Shown piece by piece: positions 7,789-16,236 of a stretch of 64,000 bases of DNA. The notes under the pieces are model-generated. The model had not been told where the DNA came from, made no database searches, and saw only the letters and a list, made by a program, of their open reading frames with translations. Each line of letters begins with the position of its first letter. The first letter of the stretch is position 1. Both the position numbers and the translations under genes were made by a program. Origin of the DNA: Prosthecobacter gellanilyticus (GTDB lineage Bacteria; Verrucomicrobiota; Verrucomicrobiia; Verrucomicrobiales; Verrucomicrobiaceae). The stretch is taken from the NCBI RefSeq assembly GCF_007992435.1, contig NZ_BKAG01000003.1:208242-272241 (forward strand). The letters run 5' to 3'.

Positions 7789-8484
7789 TTAGTTCCAAAT
7801 CGCCATCAAATGCCGCACCTCGGCCTGGAAGTCAGCTCCGGGGGCCAGGGTATCGGCGATTTGCTGTTCCAAAATGGTTCGCAACCTTTGCCGTAGCCGG
7901 GAAAGCTGCACACGGATGGCGGTTTCGGAGACGCCGAGGCTTGTGGCAGCTTGGGCCGTATCGCCATGGGAGGCTGTGCCTGCGAGCCAGGGTTTCAGGA
8001 CTTCCCAGGCCTTGCTCTTGCCTGAGTTCCGAAGTTCGCCCTCAAGGGTTTCCAGGCCTTTGTTCAGCAGCGCGCAGGCCCAGGCACGGTCAAACTCCAT
8101 ATCGGGAGGATGTTGCTCTTCATCGACGAGTTCGAGCAGTCTGTCCTCCGCGCTCTCCGTCACAGCCTGGCCTCGTTTCTCGGCCTTCTGTGCGCGCTTA
8201 TGGCTGGCCATGAAATGATGCGCAGCGGCGAAGAGATAGCTGCGAAATCTTCCCGAGCCCTCTGCTGCACCCGAGAGGCGGTTTCCTTGCAGGATGCGGG
8301 CAAAGAAGGCCTGGGTAATCTCGCGAGCGTCCTCGGCATTGCCCAACCAGCGATGCATCTGTGCTTCGATCGGCCGGTAGTAGATCTCGCAGAGCTCGGC
8401 GAGCGCGGCGCGGGCCTGGGGCGTGTCACCCTTCGCGGCCTGCACCAGGCTCCAGCGGGTGTTGAAACTGCTGGCGGAACTCAT
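7789..8484 (-). CDS. ECF-type RNA polymerase sigma factor
   Basis: The 231-residue protein begins MSSASSFNTRWSLV. Sigma region 2 spans about residues 20-90 (ELCEIYYRPIEAQMHRW, ITQAFFARIL, FRSYLFAAAHHFM), and region 4 about 165-215 with a helix-turn-helix (AATSLGVSETAIRVQLSRLRQRL). The TRWSLV start and Ala-rich layout match sigma factors that accompany Ser/Thr kinases in Planctomycetes and Verrucomicrobia, which usually lack a separate anti-sigma factor. The ATG overlaps the kinase stop codon (8481-8484), so the two are translationally coupled, with the kinase gene first. Phosphorylation by that kinase is a reasonable hypothesis. Confidence 0.85.
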   Translation of the reverse strand: MSSASSFNTRWSLVQAAKGDTPQARAALAELCEIYYRPIEAQMHRWLGNAEDAREITQAFFARILQGNRLSGAAEGSGRFRSYLFAAAHHFMASHKRAQKAEKRGQAVTESAEDRLLELVDEEQHPPDMEFDRAWACALLNKGLETLEGELRNSGKSKAWEVLKPWLAGTASHGDTAQAATSLGVSETAIRVQLSRLRQRLRTILEQQIADTLAPGADFQAEVRHLMAIWN

Positions 8485-10547
8485 GACGGGCGCTGAAGGC
8501 GGAGGAGAATCTGCTGGAGGGCTTCCTTGTTCTCGGAGGACAAGGTCTCGCGCTTTGCCAGTTCCTGCAAAGCGGTGATGTGATCCTTGGTGGCATATCC
8601 ACGCAGGATGTTCAGCCCGCCCTTCCACAGGTAGCCGTCACTGCGCAGGCCGAGAAGCTTGATCACCTCGCCTGCGAGGTAAGCCTGATCCTCAGGATCC
8701 GGCACCGTGCCGTTCATGCCCCAGAAGCAGCGGCCTGCGACATTCGTGGTATCTGGATGATAGGCCAGTTGCACCAGGCGCTTCACCGCGCCGCGCGACT
8801 TGTTCTGCACCACGCTCAGCGCGTGGTAGAAGGTGTTGTAACCCAGGGATGAGTTCCCCACATAGATGTCGCCATTGGCATCTTCATGCAGATGCGACCA
8901 CTCGACGAGCCGGGCCTCGATCTCAGGAGAGACTTTGGAACCCCAGATGGCGCCGAGGACACGACGGCTGTCGATGCCATACATGCTGCCACCGTCCCGC
9001 TGGGCAGCCTCCATTCCGCGTTCCATGAGTTTCAGGGCAGGCGCGCCATTCGCTCCCGTGAAGTCACTTTTGAAAAGCTCTTTGTAGGCAAACATGAGGC
9101 TGCTGAGCTCCTCATCCGTGCAGAGCGTGGCAAGCTTGTCGAGCCGGGCGCGATCACTCTCCTCGAGACCGCAGCTGGTCAGGGCATCGATGGCGGCCTG
9201 ACGGACATCGGGTGATTCGGACTCCAGAAGCCCGCGCAGCAATGGGCGAAAAGGTGCGTGATCGAAATCAATCTGATGCAGGCCGCTCAAGGCCCAGCAG
9301 GCGGCGCGCACGTTGGCTTCATCCTTGGACTGCAGCGCTTCGCGAATCTCTTGAAGCACTTTTTCCTGGCCGGCCTTGCTATCAGCCTTGGTGGCGCTGG
9401 CGATCCATGCGGAGCATTTGTCGCGGATGGGTTTGGCATCCGCATACTTCTTCTGGGTCGCTGCCTTCAGCTTTTCCGCCGGGGTCAAGACAGACACCTC
9501 AGCCGCCTTTGCCTTGCTCGATTTTTTCTGGACGGACCACGCGAAGCCCAAACCCAGCGACAGGAGCGCCGCCAGACCTGCGATGACCCAGCGAACGGGC
9601 ACGGAGGCAAGTTGTTTGTTAGGCATCGGCCCCTTTTCGGCGGCCTCGAGATGGGTCTTGATCTCCTGCGCTGTTTGAAAGCGCTTCTCGCGGTGCTTTT
9701 CCAGGGTGCGCATGACCACGCCGTCCAGTCGTGCATCCACTCCGCTGGCCTCGCTTGGTGTGGGAAAGCGGCCGAGCGGCAGCTCGCCGGTGAGCATCTC
9801 GTAGAGCACCACGCCGAGGCTGTAGATGTCCGCGCGGTGATCCACGTCTCCTGGCTTCTCGACCTGCTCCGGCGCCATGTAGGCCAGGGTGCCGAGCTTG
9901 GTGCCGCTCTGAGTGAGGCTGAAGGGCAGCACGCCTTCATCACGCAGCTTGGCCAGACCGAAGTCGACGAGCTTCACGCGGCCCTCGGTATCAATGAGGA
10001 TGTTTTCGGGTTTGATATCGCGGTGCAGCACATCGTGCTCATGAGCATAGTGCAGCGCATCACAAAGCTTGGGCACGATGGTCAGTGCCTCACGCGCAGT
10101 AAGCCCGCCCTGCTGCATGGCCTGACGAAGGTTCACGCCTTCCACATGCTCCATGAGCAGATAGGGCTGGGGCTTTTCCCCGAAGTCATAGACCTGCACG
10201 ATGTGCGGATGACTGAGCCGCGCGAGTGCGCGTGCCTCGCGGCTGAAGCGCTCCAGCCATTCCGGATCTCCCGCGCGCTCGGCGGACAGCACTTTGAGAG
10301 CCACGGTGCGGTTCAGATGAGGCTGCTGCGCGCGATACACCTTTCCCATGCCTCCCTGGCCGATCATCTCCTCAATCACGAGCTGGGGAAAAGCTGCGCT
10401 CAGTTGCTGAAGCTCGAGCTCCGGAGCCGCCGGAGGAGTGGCCGAGGCATCTTGAAAGGTGTTTTGCAGCAGGCAGGAAGGGCAGATGCCTCCGGGGGCT
10501 TCGGCGGGCAGCGGTTTGCCGCAAGTCTGGCAGGTGGGTGCATTCAT
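8481..10547 (-). CDS. Membrane-anchored Ser/Thr protein kinase with extracytoplasmic HEAT-like domain
   Basis: The 688-residue protein starts with a zinc-ribbon-like CxxC...CxxC module (residues 6-25). The Hanks-type kinase domain spans about 57-300: glycine loop IGQGGMGKVY (62-71), Lys85 in VALKVL, HRDIKPEN (175-182), DFG (195-197) and GTLAYMAPEQ. All catalytic residues are present, so it should be active. One membrane helix lies at about 318-338. Residues 340-688 would be outside the membrane and contain HEAT-like helical repeats (VRAACWALSGL, VRQAAIDALTSCG), presumably the sensing or ligand-binding part. It is 36 bases after the sirtuin gene and overlaps the ECF sigma gene. Confidence 0.92.
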   Translation of the reverse strand: MNAPTCQTCGKPLPAEAPGGICPSCLLQNTFQDASATPPAAPELELQQLSAAFPQLVIEEMIGQGGMGKVYRAQQPHLNRTVALKVLSAERAGDPEWLERFSREARALARLSHPHIVQVYDFGEKPQPYLLMEHVEGVNLRQAMQQGGLTAREALTIVPKLCDALHYAHEHDVLHRDIKPENILIDTEGRVKLVDFGLAKLRDEGVLPFSLTQSGTKLGTLAYMAPEQVEKPGDVDHRADIYSLGVVLYEMLTGELPLGRFPTPSEASGVDARLDGVVMRTLEKHREKRFQTAQEIKTHLEAAEKGPMPNKQLASVPVRWVIAGLAALLSLGLGFAWSVQKKSSKAKAAEVSVLTPAEKLKAATQKKYADAKPIRDKCSAWIASATKADSKAGQEKVLQEIREALQSKDEANVRAACWALSGLHQIDFDHAPFRPLLRGLLESESPDVRQAAIDALTSCGLEESDRARLDKLATLCTDEELSSLMFAYKELFKSDFTGANGAPALKLMERGMEAAQRDGGSMYGIDSRRVLGAIWGSKVSPEIEARLVEWSHLHEDANGDIYVGNSSLGYNTFYHALSVVQNKSRGAVKRLVQLAYHPDTTNVAGRCFWGMNGTVPDPEDQAYLAGEVIKLLGLRSDGYLWKGGLNILRGYATKDHITALQELAKRETLSSENKEALQQILLRLQRPS

Positions 10548-10583
10548 GGCTGCCTGGTCATGCGCATCGAGCGGGAAGGTGTT

Positions 10584-11315
10584 TCACACTTTTCCTGAGG
10601 AAAGCTCGGCCAGCAGTTCATCCACGAGCTTTGGCACCTCCACCGTGGCCGGGCCATGACGCTGCTCGGTGAAGTTGTCACTGATGCTGGTGGGCTCGAG
10701 ATTCACCTCAATCATGCGCTGGCAGCCGTAGTCGGCGGCGAGACGGGCAAAACCCGCGGCCGGATACACGACACCGCTGGTGCCGATGCAAAGGAAGACA
10801 TTCACCGTCTGCAAAGCACGCATGATCTCATCGATGTAATACGGCATCTCGGTGAACCAGACGATGTCAGGGCGGAGTTTGCCTGTCTTCGCGCATTCGG
10901 GGCAGGCGGTGGTGGTCTCGAGACTATCCTCCCAGGGAAGCACGGCGCGGCACCAGAGGCACCGAACCTTTTTCAGCTCGCCATGCATGTGCAGGAGTTT
11001 TTGGGCACCGGCGCGCTCATTGAGGTCATCCACGTTTTGAGTGACGTGCAGAAAGGCGCCCGGCCATTCGCGCTCCAGCTTCACCAGGGCTTCATGAGCC
11101 GCATTCGGAAGCACCGTTTTCAAGCCGGCACGGCGCAGGTTGTAGAAGCGATGCACCAGCTGTGGCTGATGCTTGAAGGCTTCGGGGGTGGCGACCTCCT
11201 CGATGCGGTGCCCTTCCCACAAACCATCCGCGCCACGAAAGGTGGCCACGCCGGATTCCGCCGAAAGGCCGGCACCGGAAAGCACCACAAGGCTGGGAGG
11301 AATGAGGCCTGGCAT
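10584..11315 (-). CDS. cobB: Sirtuin NAD-dependent protein deacylase
   Basis: The 243-residue protein has the NAD-binding GAGLSAESGVATFR, the catalytic HGEL in LLHMHGELKKV, TQNVDDLNERAG, and a four-cysteine zinc site (CLWC and CPEC). FYNLRRA provides the Tyr-x-x-Arg pair of class III sirtuins, which favours removal of acidic acyl groups such as succinyl as well as acetyl. CobB-type enzymes regulate metabolic enzymes by delysine-acylation in the cytoplasm. It is followed after 36 bases by the Ser/Thr kinase, so the three genes down to the sigma factor are probably cotranscribed. Confidence 0.9.
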   Translation of the reverse strand: MPGLIPPSLVVLSGAGLSAESGVATFRGADGLWEGHRIEEVATPEAFKHQPQLVHRFYNLRRAGLKTVLPNAAHEALVKLEREWPGAFLHVTQNVDDLNERAGAQKLLHMHGELKKVRCLWCRAVLPWEDSLETTTACPECAKTGKLRPDIVWFTEMPYYIDEIMRALQTVNVFLCIGTSGVVYPAAGFARLAADYGCQRMIEVNLEPTSISDNFTEQRHGPATVEVPKLVDELLAELSSGKV

Positions 11316-11453
11316 GATGCATTCATGCCAGATCTCCCGGGCCTTGTCTGCTTCATTCGTGATAGGCGAATTTGAGAATGAAGTGATTTAGGCCGGAATG
11401 CACCCGTTGACGCATCGTCTGCTTCATCGGTACTGCGGGTGTTCGTTCACGCC

Positions 11454-12635
11454 ATGAAGACTCTCCCGTTCTGCTGGTTCCGTATCACCGCGCTTTTGAT
11501 GCTGGCGGCCGGGCTAACCAATTGTCGATTGCCGCCCGAGATGGCGCCGCAGGGGGCTGGAGGCACTACGGTGCTGCGTGCGCAGTCCACGAATGGCGGC
11601 AGTCTCTATGCAGGTGCCTGGCAGCTGGGACTCTCCTCGCAGTCCTCCTCCATCAATGGTGTGGCGCGCATGTTTGCGGGCTTGGATGATTCGGCATCGC
11701 CCTACCATCAGCAGCAGATGGGGGCGCTGTGGTCCCGGCACGACTACGCGCGCGGGCAGCGGGTGCGGGCCTGGGCATCGCGCGAGATCGGGGACCTTCA
11801 GGGGCATCGCGCGCTGTTTTATCCCTTCAGCGGACCAGACTATTTGTTCGCGCATGAGCTGTTCCCGCAGGCGGAGACCTACATCCTCTGCGGTCTTGAG
11901 CCGGCGGAGCCGCTGCCTGATCTGCAAAGCCTGTCTCAAGGGGAGATCGCCTCCGGCCTGAACAGCCTGCGCACAGCGCTGAGCAGTGTCATGCAGACGG
12001 GTTACTTCATCACCACAGACATGCGCCGTGACCTGCAGGCGAGCCGTTTTCGCGGGGTGCTGCCGGTGCTGCTGACCTTTCTCGCCCGCACGGGAGCCAC
12101 GGTGGACAGCGTGGACATTGTGCGCATCGACGGCACCGGGAATGTGGTGCTGTCCAGTGCCTCCAGCGGTTCCGCTCCCGGGCTGATGATCCGCTTCCAC
12201 AATGGCCTGACCGGCTGGAAAAGGCTGTTCTACTTTCGTCAGGATCTCTCCAATAGCGGCACACGGCCGAACGGCCCCTTCCTGACCTTTGTGGCCAAGC
12301 ATGGTTATCCACCAGCCTTGGTGAAGAGCGCCTCCTACCTCATGCATCAGGACAGCTTCTCGACGATCCGCGACTACCTCGTCCACCGCACCAGCGGTTT
12401 GGTGCAGGATCCTTCCGGCGTGCCCTGGCGTGCGCTTGCCCGCGCGCCTCTGAGCATCTCCCTTTATGGGAACTACCGGGGCACGCTCAGCATCTTCTCC
12501 CAGCAGCAGCCGGATCTGATGAGAGCCTACCTGAGCGGAGTGTATCCCGTGCAGCCGGTGGACTTTGGTTTCGGCTATCTGGGGAATGCCGAGCGCACGA
12601 GCATCATCGTGACGAGACCGCAGCGGAAAGATTGA
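11454..12635 (+). CDS. Secreted or lipoprotein-like hypothetical protein
   Basis: The ATG at 11454 gives 393 residues with a signal sequence (MKTLPFCWFRITALLMLAAG) ending in LTNC. This resembles a lipobox, but Asn before Cys is not typical. I do not recognise the mature part. It contains phrases such as HRALFYPFSGPDYLFAHELF, a Ser/Leu-rich helix, and a C-terminal SISLYGNYRGTLSIF ... VDFGFGYLGNAERTSIIV that looks like beta structure. The frame is open five codons upstream (ATG-less start at 11439), but the signal peptide favours 11454. It is divergent from the sirtuin gene with a 138-base shared upstream region. Confidence 0.7.
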   Translation: MKTLPFCWFRITALLMLAAGLTNCRLPPEMAPQGAGGTTVLRAQSTNGGSLYAGAWQLGLSSQSSSINGVARMFAGLDDSASPYHQQQMGALWSRHDYARGQRVRAWASREIGDLQGHRALFYPFSGPDYLFAHELFPQAETYILCGLEPAEPLPDLQSLSQGEIASGLNSLRTALSSVMQTGYFITTDMRRDLQASRFRGVLPVLLTFLARTGATVDSVDIVRIDGTGNVVLSSASSGSAPGLMIRFHNGLTGWKRLFYFRQDLSNSGTRPNGPFLTFVAKHGYPPALVKSASYLMHQDSFSTIRDYLVHRTSGLVQDPSGVPWRALARAPLSISLYGNYRGTLSIFSQQQPDLMRAYLSGVYPVQPVDFGFGYLGNAERTSIIVTRPQRKD

Positions 12636-12662
12636 GCTTGTGGTGTCGACCACAGGACTGGC

Positions 12663-13244
12663 ATGCTGAAGCCCATGGGAAACGAGTCCCAGACCAGCCT
12701 TCCACCGCCGGAAGATTCCAATCCCTATGCTCCACCGAAGACCTTGGTGAGGGAGGCCGTTGCGGCGCGGGTGGACATGGAGCTCTTTGCTCCGGCAGGC
12801 AAAGGAAAGCGGTTCTTGAATTACCTCATTGATCACGTGGGCGTCATTGTGTTTGGGTTGGGCGTCGGCGCGGTGATAGGTTTCCTCGAAGGCCTGGGAT
12901 GGAACACCGGTGTGGATCTGCTGGCTGAGGACAACCGACTGACTGACTGGGTCCTGAGCGCGGTGCTGATGCTGATCTACTACCCCTTTTTTGAAACTTT
13001 GTTCGGCAGGACTCCAGGCAAGTGGATCACCGGAACCAAGGTGGTGAAGCCGGACGGCTCGAAACCTGGGTTTGGGACAATCCTGGGACGCACGCTGTCG
13101 AGGTTGGTGCCCTTTGAGCCCTTTTCATTTTTAGGCAGCGGTGACTCCGGCTGGCATGATCAGTGGTCGGGCACGGTGACCGTGGATCTGCGAAACCCGC
13201 AGCAGCACAGGCTGTCTCCCGCGCTGCGCAAAATCTATCGCTGA
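12663..13244 (+). CDS. RDD family membrane protein
   Basis: The 193-residue protein has a polar N-terminus (residues 1-45, Pro-rich), then the RDD pattern: a first helix (FLNYLIDHVGVIVFGLGVGAVIG) in which the Arg and Asp are seen as R-FLNYLID, a second helix near VLSAVLMLIYYPFFE, and the family phrase GRTPGKWITGTKVV. A further RTLSRLVPFEP follows. RDD proteins are small inner-membrane proteins; some act in ion antiport, most are uncharacterised. An alternative start is the Met four codons in. It follows the hypothetical gene at 11454-12635 by 27 bases. Confidence 0.82.
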   Translation: MLKPMGNESQTSLPPPEDSNPYAPPKTLVREAVAARVDMELFAPAGKGKRFLNYLIDHVGVIVFGLGVGAVIGFLEGLGWNTGVDLLAEDNRLTDWVLSAVLMLIYYPFFETLFGRTPGKWITGTKVVKPDGSKPGFGTILGRTLSRLVPFEPFSFLGSGDSGWHDQWSGTVTVDLRNPQQHRLSPALRKIYR

Positions 13245-13272
13245 TGGAAGAATCGCGCTTTCGTTGCGCCTT

Positions 13273-14289
13273 TCAGGCAGATGCCGAACCAAAAGCGCAG
13301 ACTTCGTTTTTGTTCGCGCAGAGGCGGGTGAGGCGGAAGTCGGAACAGAGGGGCGGGACCTCGCCCTTGAGCTGGTCGAGCAGCGCGTATTCATCCGCAC
13401 CCTTGAATTTGATGGTGACGATGAAACGGCGCATCTGGCGCTCACGCAACCATTCGAGCAGCAGATCAATGCTGCGCTGAGGCGCGGCGATGATATCGCA
13501 AATGAGCCAGTCGACAGGCTGCTCAGGCTTGAACTTGAAGGCATCAACCTGAAGAAAGTGCAGCTTCGGATGACGCATGAGGTCGTCACGCAAAGGTGAG
13601 CGATCCACGGCGATGGCATGAGCGCCGCGCTGGATGGCCACATAGGTCCAGCTTCCTGGAGCGGCGCCGAGATCCACGCAGGTCTGGTCACGCTCGATGC
13701 GCTGGCCTAACCGAAGTTCTGACTCGATGACCTTGGCAAAGGCACGCGAAGGCGCGGCTTTATCCTCCGCATGAGGGATCTCGCCTGCGATGAAGTCCGA
13801 GACGATGGCACGCAGTTCGTGGCGCTGGTCTGCTTTCGTGAGAGAGACGAAGCCCGCATCAGGCGCGGTGAGCGCGGCTTGCAGCAGGGCTGTGCTGGCA
13901 TCCAGAGAGCTGCGCTCCTGCTTCAAGCGCACACGACGGCGCTTCTTCAGACGCTCGGTGAAGGCGGTGTGGATGAGCTCGCAACGGTGATAACCGGCAC
14001 GGCCTTCGCCATACTGCGGCCAGAGATGCAGATGCCAGGGATCATCATCGCCGAGGTTGATCAGCAGGGCCTCGATCAACGCATCTGCCCAACCATTGAT
14101 GGAGGCCGCGGTGACTTCATGAGCCTCAGGCAAGGTCTGGCGTGCGAAGGCGAGCAGCGGTGGTGCTGGCAGGATGTCCGCGAGCACGAAGGCGTGACGC
14201 CCATCCCGTGAAACCTGCGCACCGGCGCGTGTCAGCTCGTCCGCGAGGTAGTCCGCGCAACCTTCAGCAGGCAGGAAGGCATGCATCAT
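13273..14289 (-). CDS. RlmM-like 23S rRNA 2'-O-methyltransferase (FtsJ-type SAM-dependent)
   Basis: The 338-residue protein has the SAM-binding motif DLGAAPGSWT followed by RGAHAIAVDRSPL, the FtsJ/RlmM arrangement. The catalytic K-D-K-E set can be assigned to Lys in AFAKVIESE, Asp in LICDIIA, Lys in TIKFKG and Glu in NKNEVCAF. RlmM methylates C2498 of 23S rRNA in Escherichia coli; the N-terminal part here is divergent, so the exact target is uncertain. It starts five bases after the stop of the sugar kinase gene, a tight two-gene unit. Confidence 0.78.
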   Translation of the reverse strand: MMHAFLPAEGCADYLADELTRAGAQVSRDGRHAFVLADILPAPPLLAFARQTLPEAHEVTAASINGWADALIEALLINLGDDDPWHLHLWPQYGEGRAGYHRCELIHTAFTERLKKRRRVRLKQERSSLDASTALLQAALTAPDAGFVSLTKADQRHELRAIVSDFIAGEIPHAEDKAAPSRAFAKVIESELRLGQRIERDQTCVDLGAAPGSWTYVAIQRGAHAIAVDRSPLRDDLMRHPKLHFLQVDAFKFKPEQPVDWLICDIIAAPQRSIDLLLEWLRERQMRRFIVTIKFKGADEYALLDQLKGEVPPLCSDFRLTRLCANKNEVCAFGSASA

Positions 14290-14294
14290 CAGGC

Positions 14295-15272
14295 TCAGGT
14301 GAAAAGCGGCAGCAGCGGAGCGAGGTCCTCGGCCTCTTCACAGACCGTGGTGAGATTACGCACACCGGCGGGGATGTGCTGCTCGAAGTGCGTCTTGCCC
14401 TGGTTGCGATACAGATTTGCATAAGCGCCGAGAGCCTGCATGAGACGCTGTGCGGCGCAGAGGAAGAAGACTTCTCGCAGTTCCGGAAGATTCAGGCCGC
14501 GCAGCTCAGCATAGAAGCTGAGCAGGTCATGACGCTCGCTGCGGCTGAGCACCACATAGGGATCAAAGAGAAGGGAAGCGAGGTCATACTCGGCAAGTCC
14601 AGGACGCAGACCCTGGTAGTCCACGAGCCAGGCTTCACCACTGCGCATGATGACGTTTTGACTCTGGAAGTCACGATGTACAAGGCAGCGGGGCAGCTCG
14701 GAGAGACGCTTGCGCAGCTTTGCGAGAGCAACAGTAGCCTCGCTGTCTTCATCGACCTCGCGGCTGAGGTGACCGCGCACAAAATGCTCGATGAAGTAGT
14801 TCTGCTCCCACTCGTACATGCCTTCACTGAAGGCAGGCTCCATGCCGTTGATGTCAGCGAGGCTGAGCTTGTCCGCCGTGACATCGTGAATCTTGGCGGC
14901 TTCACGCAGCGTGGCTTCATAGAGCGGGCGGCGCTGGTCCCAGGGATCATCACGATGCGCATGCAGGTCATCGCGCCCCAGATCCTGGAGCCAGACGAAG
15001 AGGCGCTGCTCATCAAAAGCGTAGATGGCCGGCACATTCACGCCAAGGGCGGCGAGGCGGCGGGTGGCGGGGACGAACTTGGGATTGTCCCGGCGTGCCA
15101 GGGTGTAGACCATGAGCACCATCGGCGGGTGCTTTTCACCAGCCCACTCGAAACGGTAATAGTGGCGGTCGGAGCCGCCTTTGAGAATGGCCTCCACACA
15201 GCAGTCCACGCCCTCCAACTGAGGGAACTGGCGGCGGGTGATGATGAGCAAGGCTTCGTGTTCGGGGGGCAT
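14295..15272 (-). CDS. Aminoglycoside-phosphotransferase-fold sugar kinase, AmgK-like
   Basis: The 325-residue protein has the catalytic loop VHRDFQSQNVI and the metal-binding VDYQGLRPG, typical of the APH/choline kinase fold and especially of AmgK, which phosphorylates the anomeric position of N-acetylmuramate and N-acetylglucosamine in cell wall recycling. ILKGGSDRHYYRF is the nucleotide-binding start of that family. Its usual partner MurU (a nucleotidyltransferase) is not next to it; instead an rRNA methyltransferase gene follows directly. Substrate is therefore inferred from sequence style only. Confidence 0.75.
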   Translation of the reverse strand: MPPEHEALLIITRRQFPQLEGVDCCVEAILKGGSDRHYYRFEWAGEKHPPMVLMVYTLARRDNPKFVPATRRLAALGVNVPAIYAFDEQRLFVWLQDLGRDDLHAHRDDPWDQRRPLYEATLREAAKIHDVTADKLSLADINGMEPAFSEGMYEWEQNYFIEHFVRGHLSREVDEDSEATVALAKLRKRLSELPRCLVHRDFQSQNVIMRSGEAWLVDYQGLRPGLAEYDLASLLFDPYVVLSRSERHDLLSFYAELRGLNLPELREVFFLCAAQRLMQALGAYANLYRNQGKTHFEQHIPAGVRNLTTVCEEAEDLAPLLPLFT

Positions 15273-15388
15273 GGGCAGGTAGCCGGGAGAGGCGTAGGCT
15301 ATGACCGCAGAAGGGCCGGAGGCAAGGGCGGATTCATGTCAGAATCAGCTTGGCTCGCAGGGGGGGATTCTGGGAGATATCGCGGTGA

Positions 15389-15408
15389 AACCCCATTGGA
15401 ATGGGGTT
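15389..15408 (-). repeat. Palindromic repeat CCCCATTGGAATGGGG, copy 1
   Basis: AACCCCATTGGAATGGGGTT is an almost uninterrupted palindrome six bases past the stop of the second ABC permease gene. The same 20 bases recur at 27789-27808 at another gene end. It may act as a weak terminator. Confidence 0.6.
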
Positions 15409-15414
15409 GTATGT

Positions 15415-16236
15415 TCAGACCGAGAATCGGCTGCGCCTGCGCTGGTGCCAGAGGAAGGCGGCGGCGAAGAGGAGGGCCTGGGCAAGGACAATGCAGGCAC
15501 CAGTGGCGCCATTGACGAAAAAGCTGACGTAGACGCCCAGGCAGCTCGCGATCACGGAGGAGGCGGTGGCGAGGATGAGCATGCGGTCGAAACGGTCCGT
15601 CAGCAGGCGGGCGGTGCAGCCGGGGGTGACGAGCATGGCCACGACGAGGATGATGCCCACGGCCTGCATGGAGGCGACGATGGTGCCGCTGAGCAGGGCC
15701 AGGAGCACGTAGTGCAGCATGGTCGTGTTCAGGCCGATGGCGCGGGCATGCGCGGTATCGAAGCAGAAGAGCATCAGGTCCTTCCGCATGGCGAGGACGA
15801 TGCCCAATGTGACGACGGCTGCGATGACGGTCTGGATGAGGTCATCACGCTCGATGCCGAGGATGTTTCCAAAGAGGATGTGGCTGAGATGCGCATCCGT
15901 TTCCACCTTGGTGAAAAGCACGAGACCAAAGGCGAACATGCCGGTGAAGACGATGCCCATGACGGTGTCCTCCTTGATGCGGGTGCTGGCCTTGATCCAG
16001 CCGGTGGCGGTGGCGCAGAGCAGGCCTGCGGCGAAGGCCCCCACAGGCAGCGGGATGCCGACGAGATAGGCCACGACCACGCCTGGCAGCACCGCGTGAG
16101 AGATGGCATCGCCCATGAGCGACCAGCCTTTCAGCACGAGGTAGCAGGAGAACACCGCGCACACGGTTCCCACCAGGGCGCTGACCATCAGCGCCTCAGT
16201 CATGAAGGAATAGCGGAGGGGGTCGAGCCAGTTCAT
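15415..16236 (-). CDS. Metal ABC transporter permease (Mn/Zn/Fe type), second permease
   Basis: The 273-residue protein has eight or nine predicted membrane helices and the ABC-3 family phrases [20 protein letters not shown] and [23 protein letters not shown]. These belong to the TroC/D, MntB/D and ZnuB group, which imports Mn, Zn or Fe. Its start overlaps the stop of the first permease by four bases. The metal cannot be told from sequence. The two permeases are clear paralogues and would form a heterodimeric channel. Confidence 0.9.
   Translation of the reverse strand: MNWLDPLRYSFMTEALMVSALVGTVCAVFSCYLVLKGWSLMGDAISHAVLPGVVVAYLVGIPLPVGAFAAGLLCATATGWIKASTRIKEDTVMGIVFTGMFAFGLVLFTKVETDAHLSHILFGNILGIERDDLIQTVIAAVVTLGIVLAMRKDLMLFCFDTAHARAIGLNTTMLHYVLLALLSGTIVASMQAVGIILVVAMLVTPGCTARLLTDRFDRMLILATASSVIASCLGVYVSFFVNGATGACIVLAQALLFAAAFLWHQRRRSRFSV

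Noticed and set aside
9258..10598. Long plus-strand frame opposite the kinase gene
   Set aside because: The minus strand encodes a full kinase with all catalytic motifs; the plus frame is a compositional shadow.
11514..12836. Long minus-strand frame opposite the secreted hypothetical gene
   Set aside because: The plus frame has a signal peptide and protein-like composition; the minus frame is Arg/His/Gln-rich shadow sequence.
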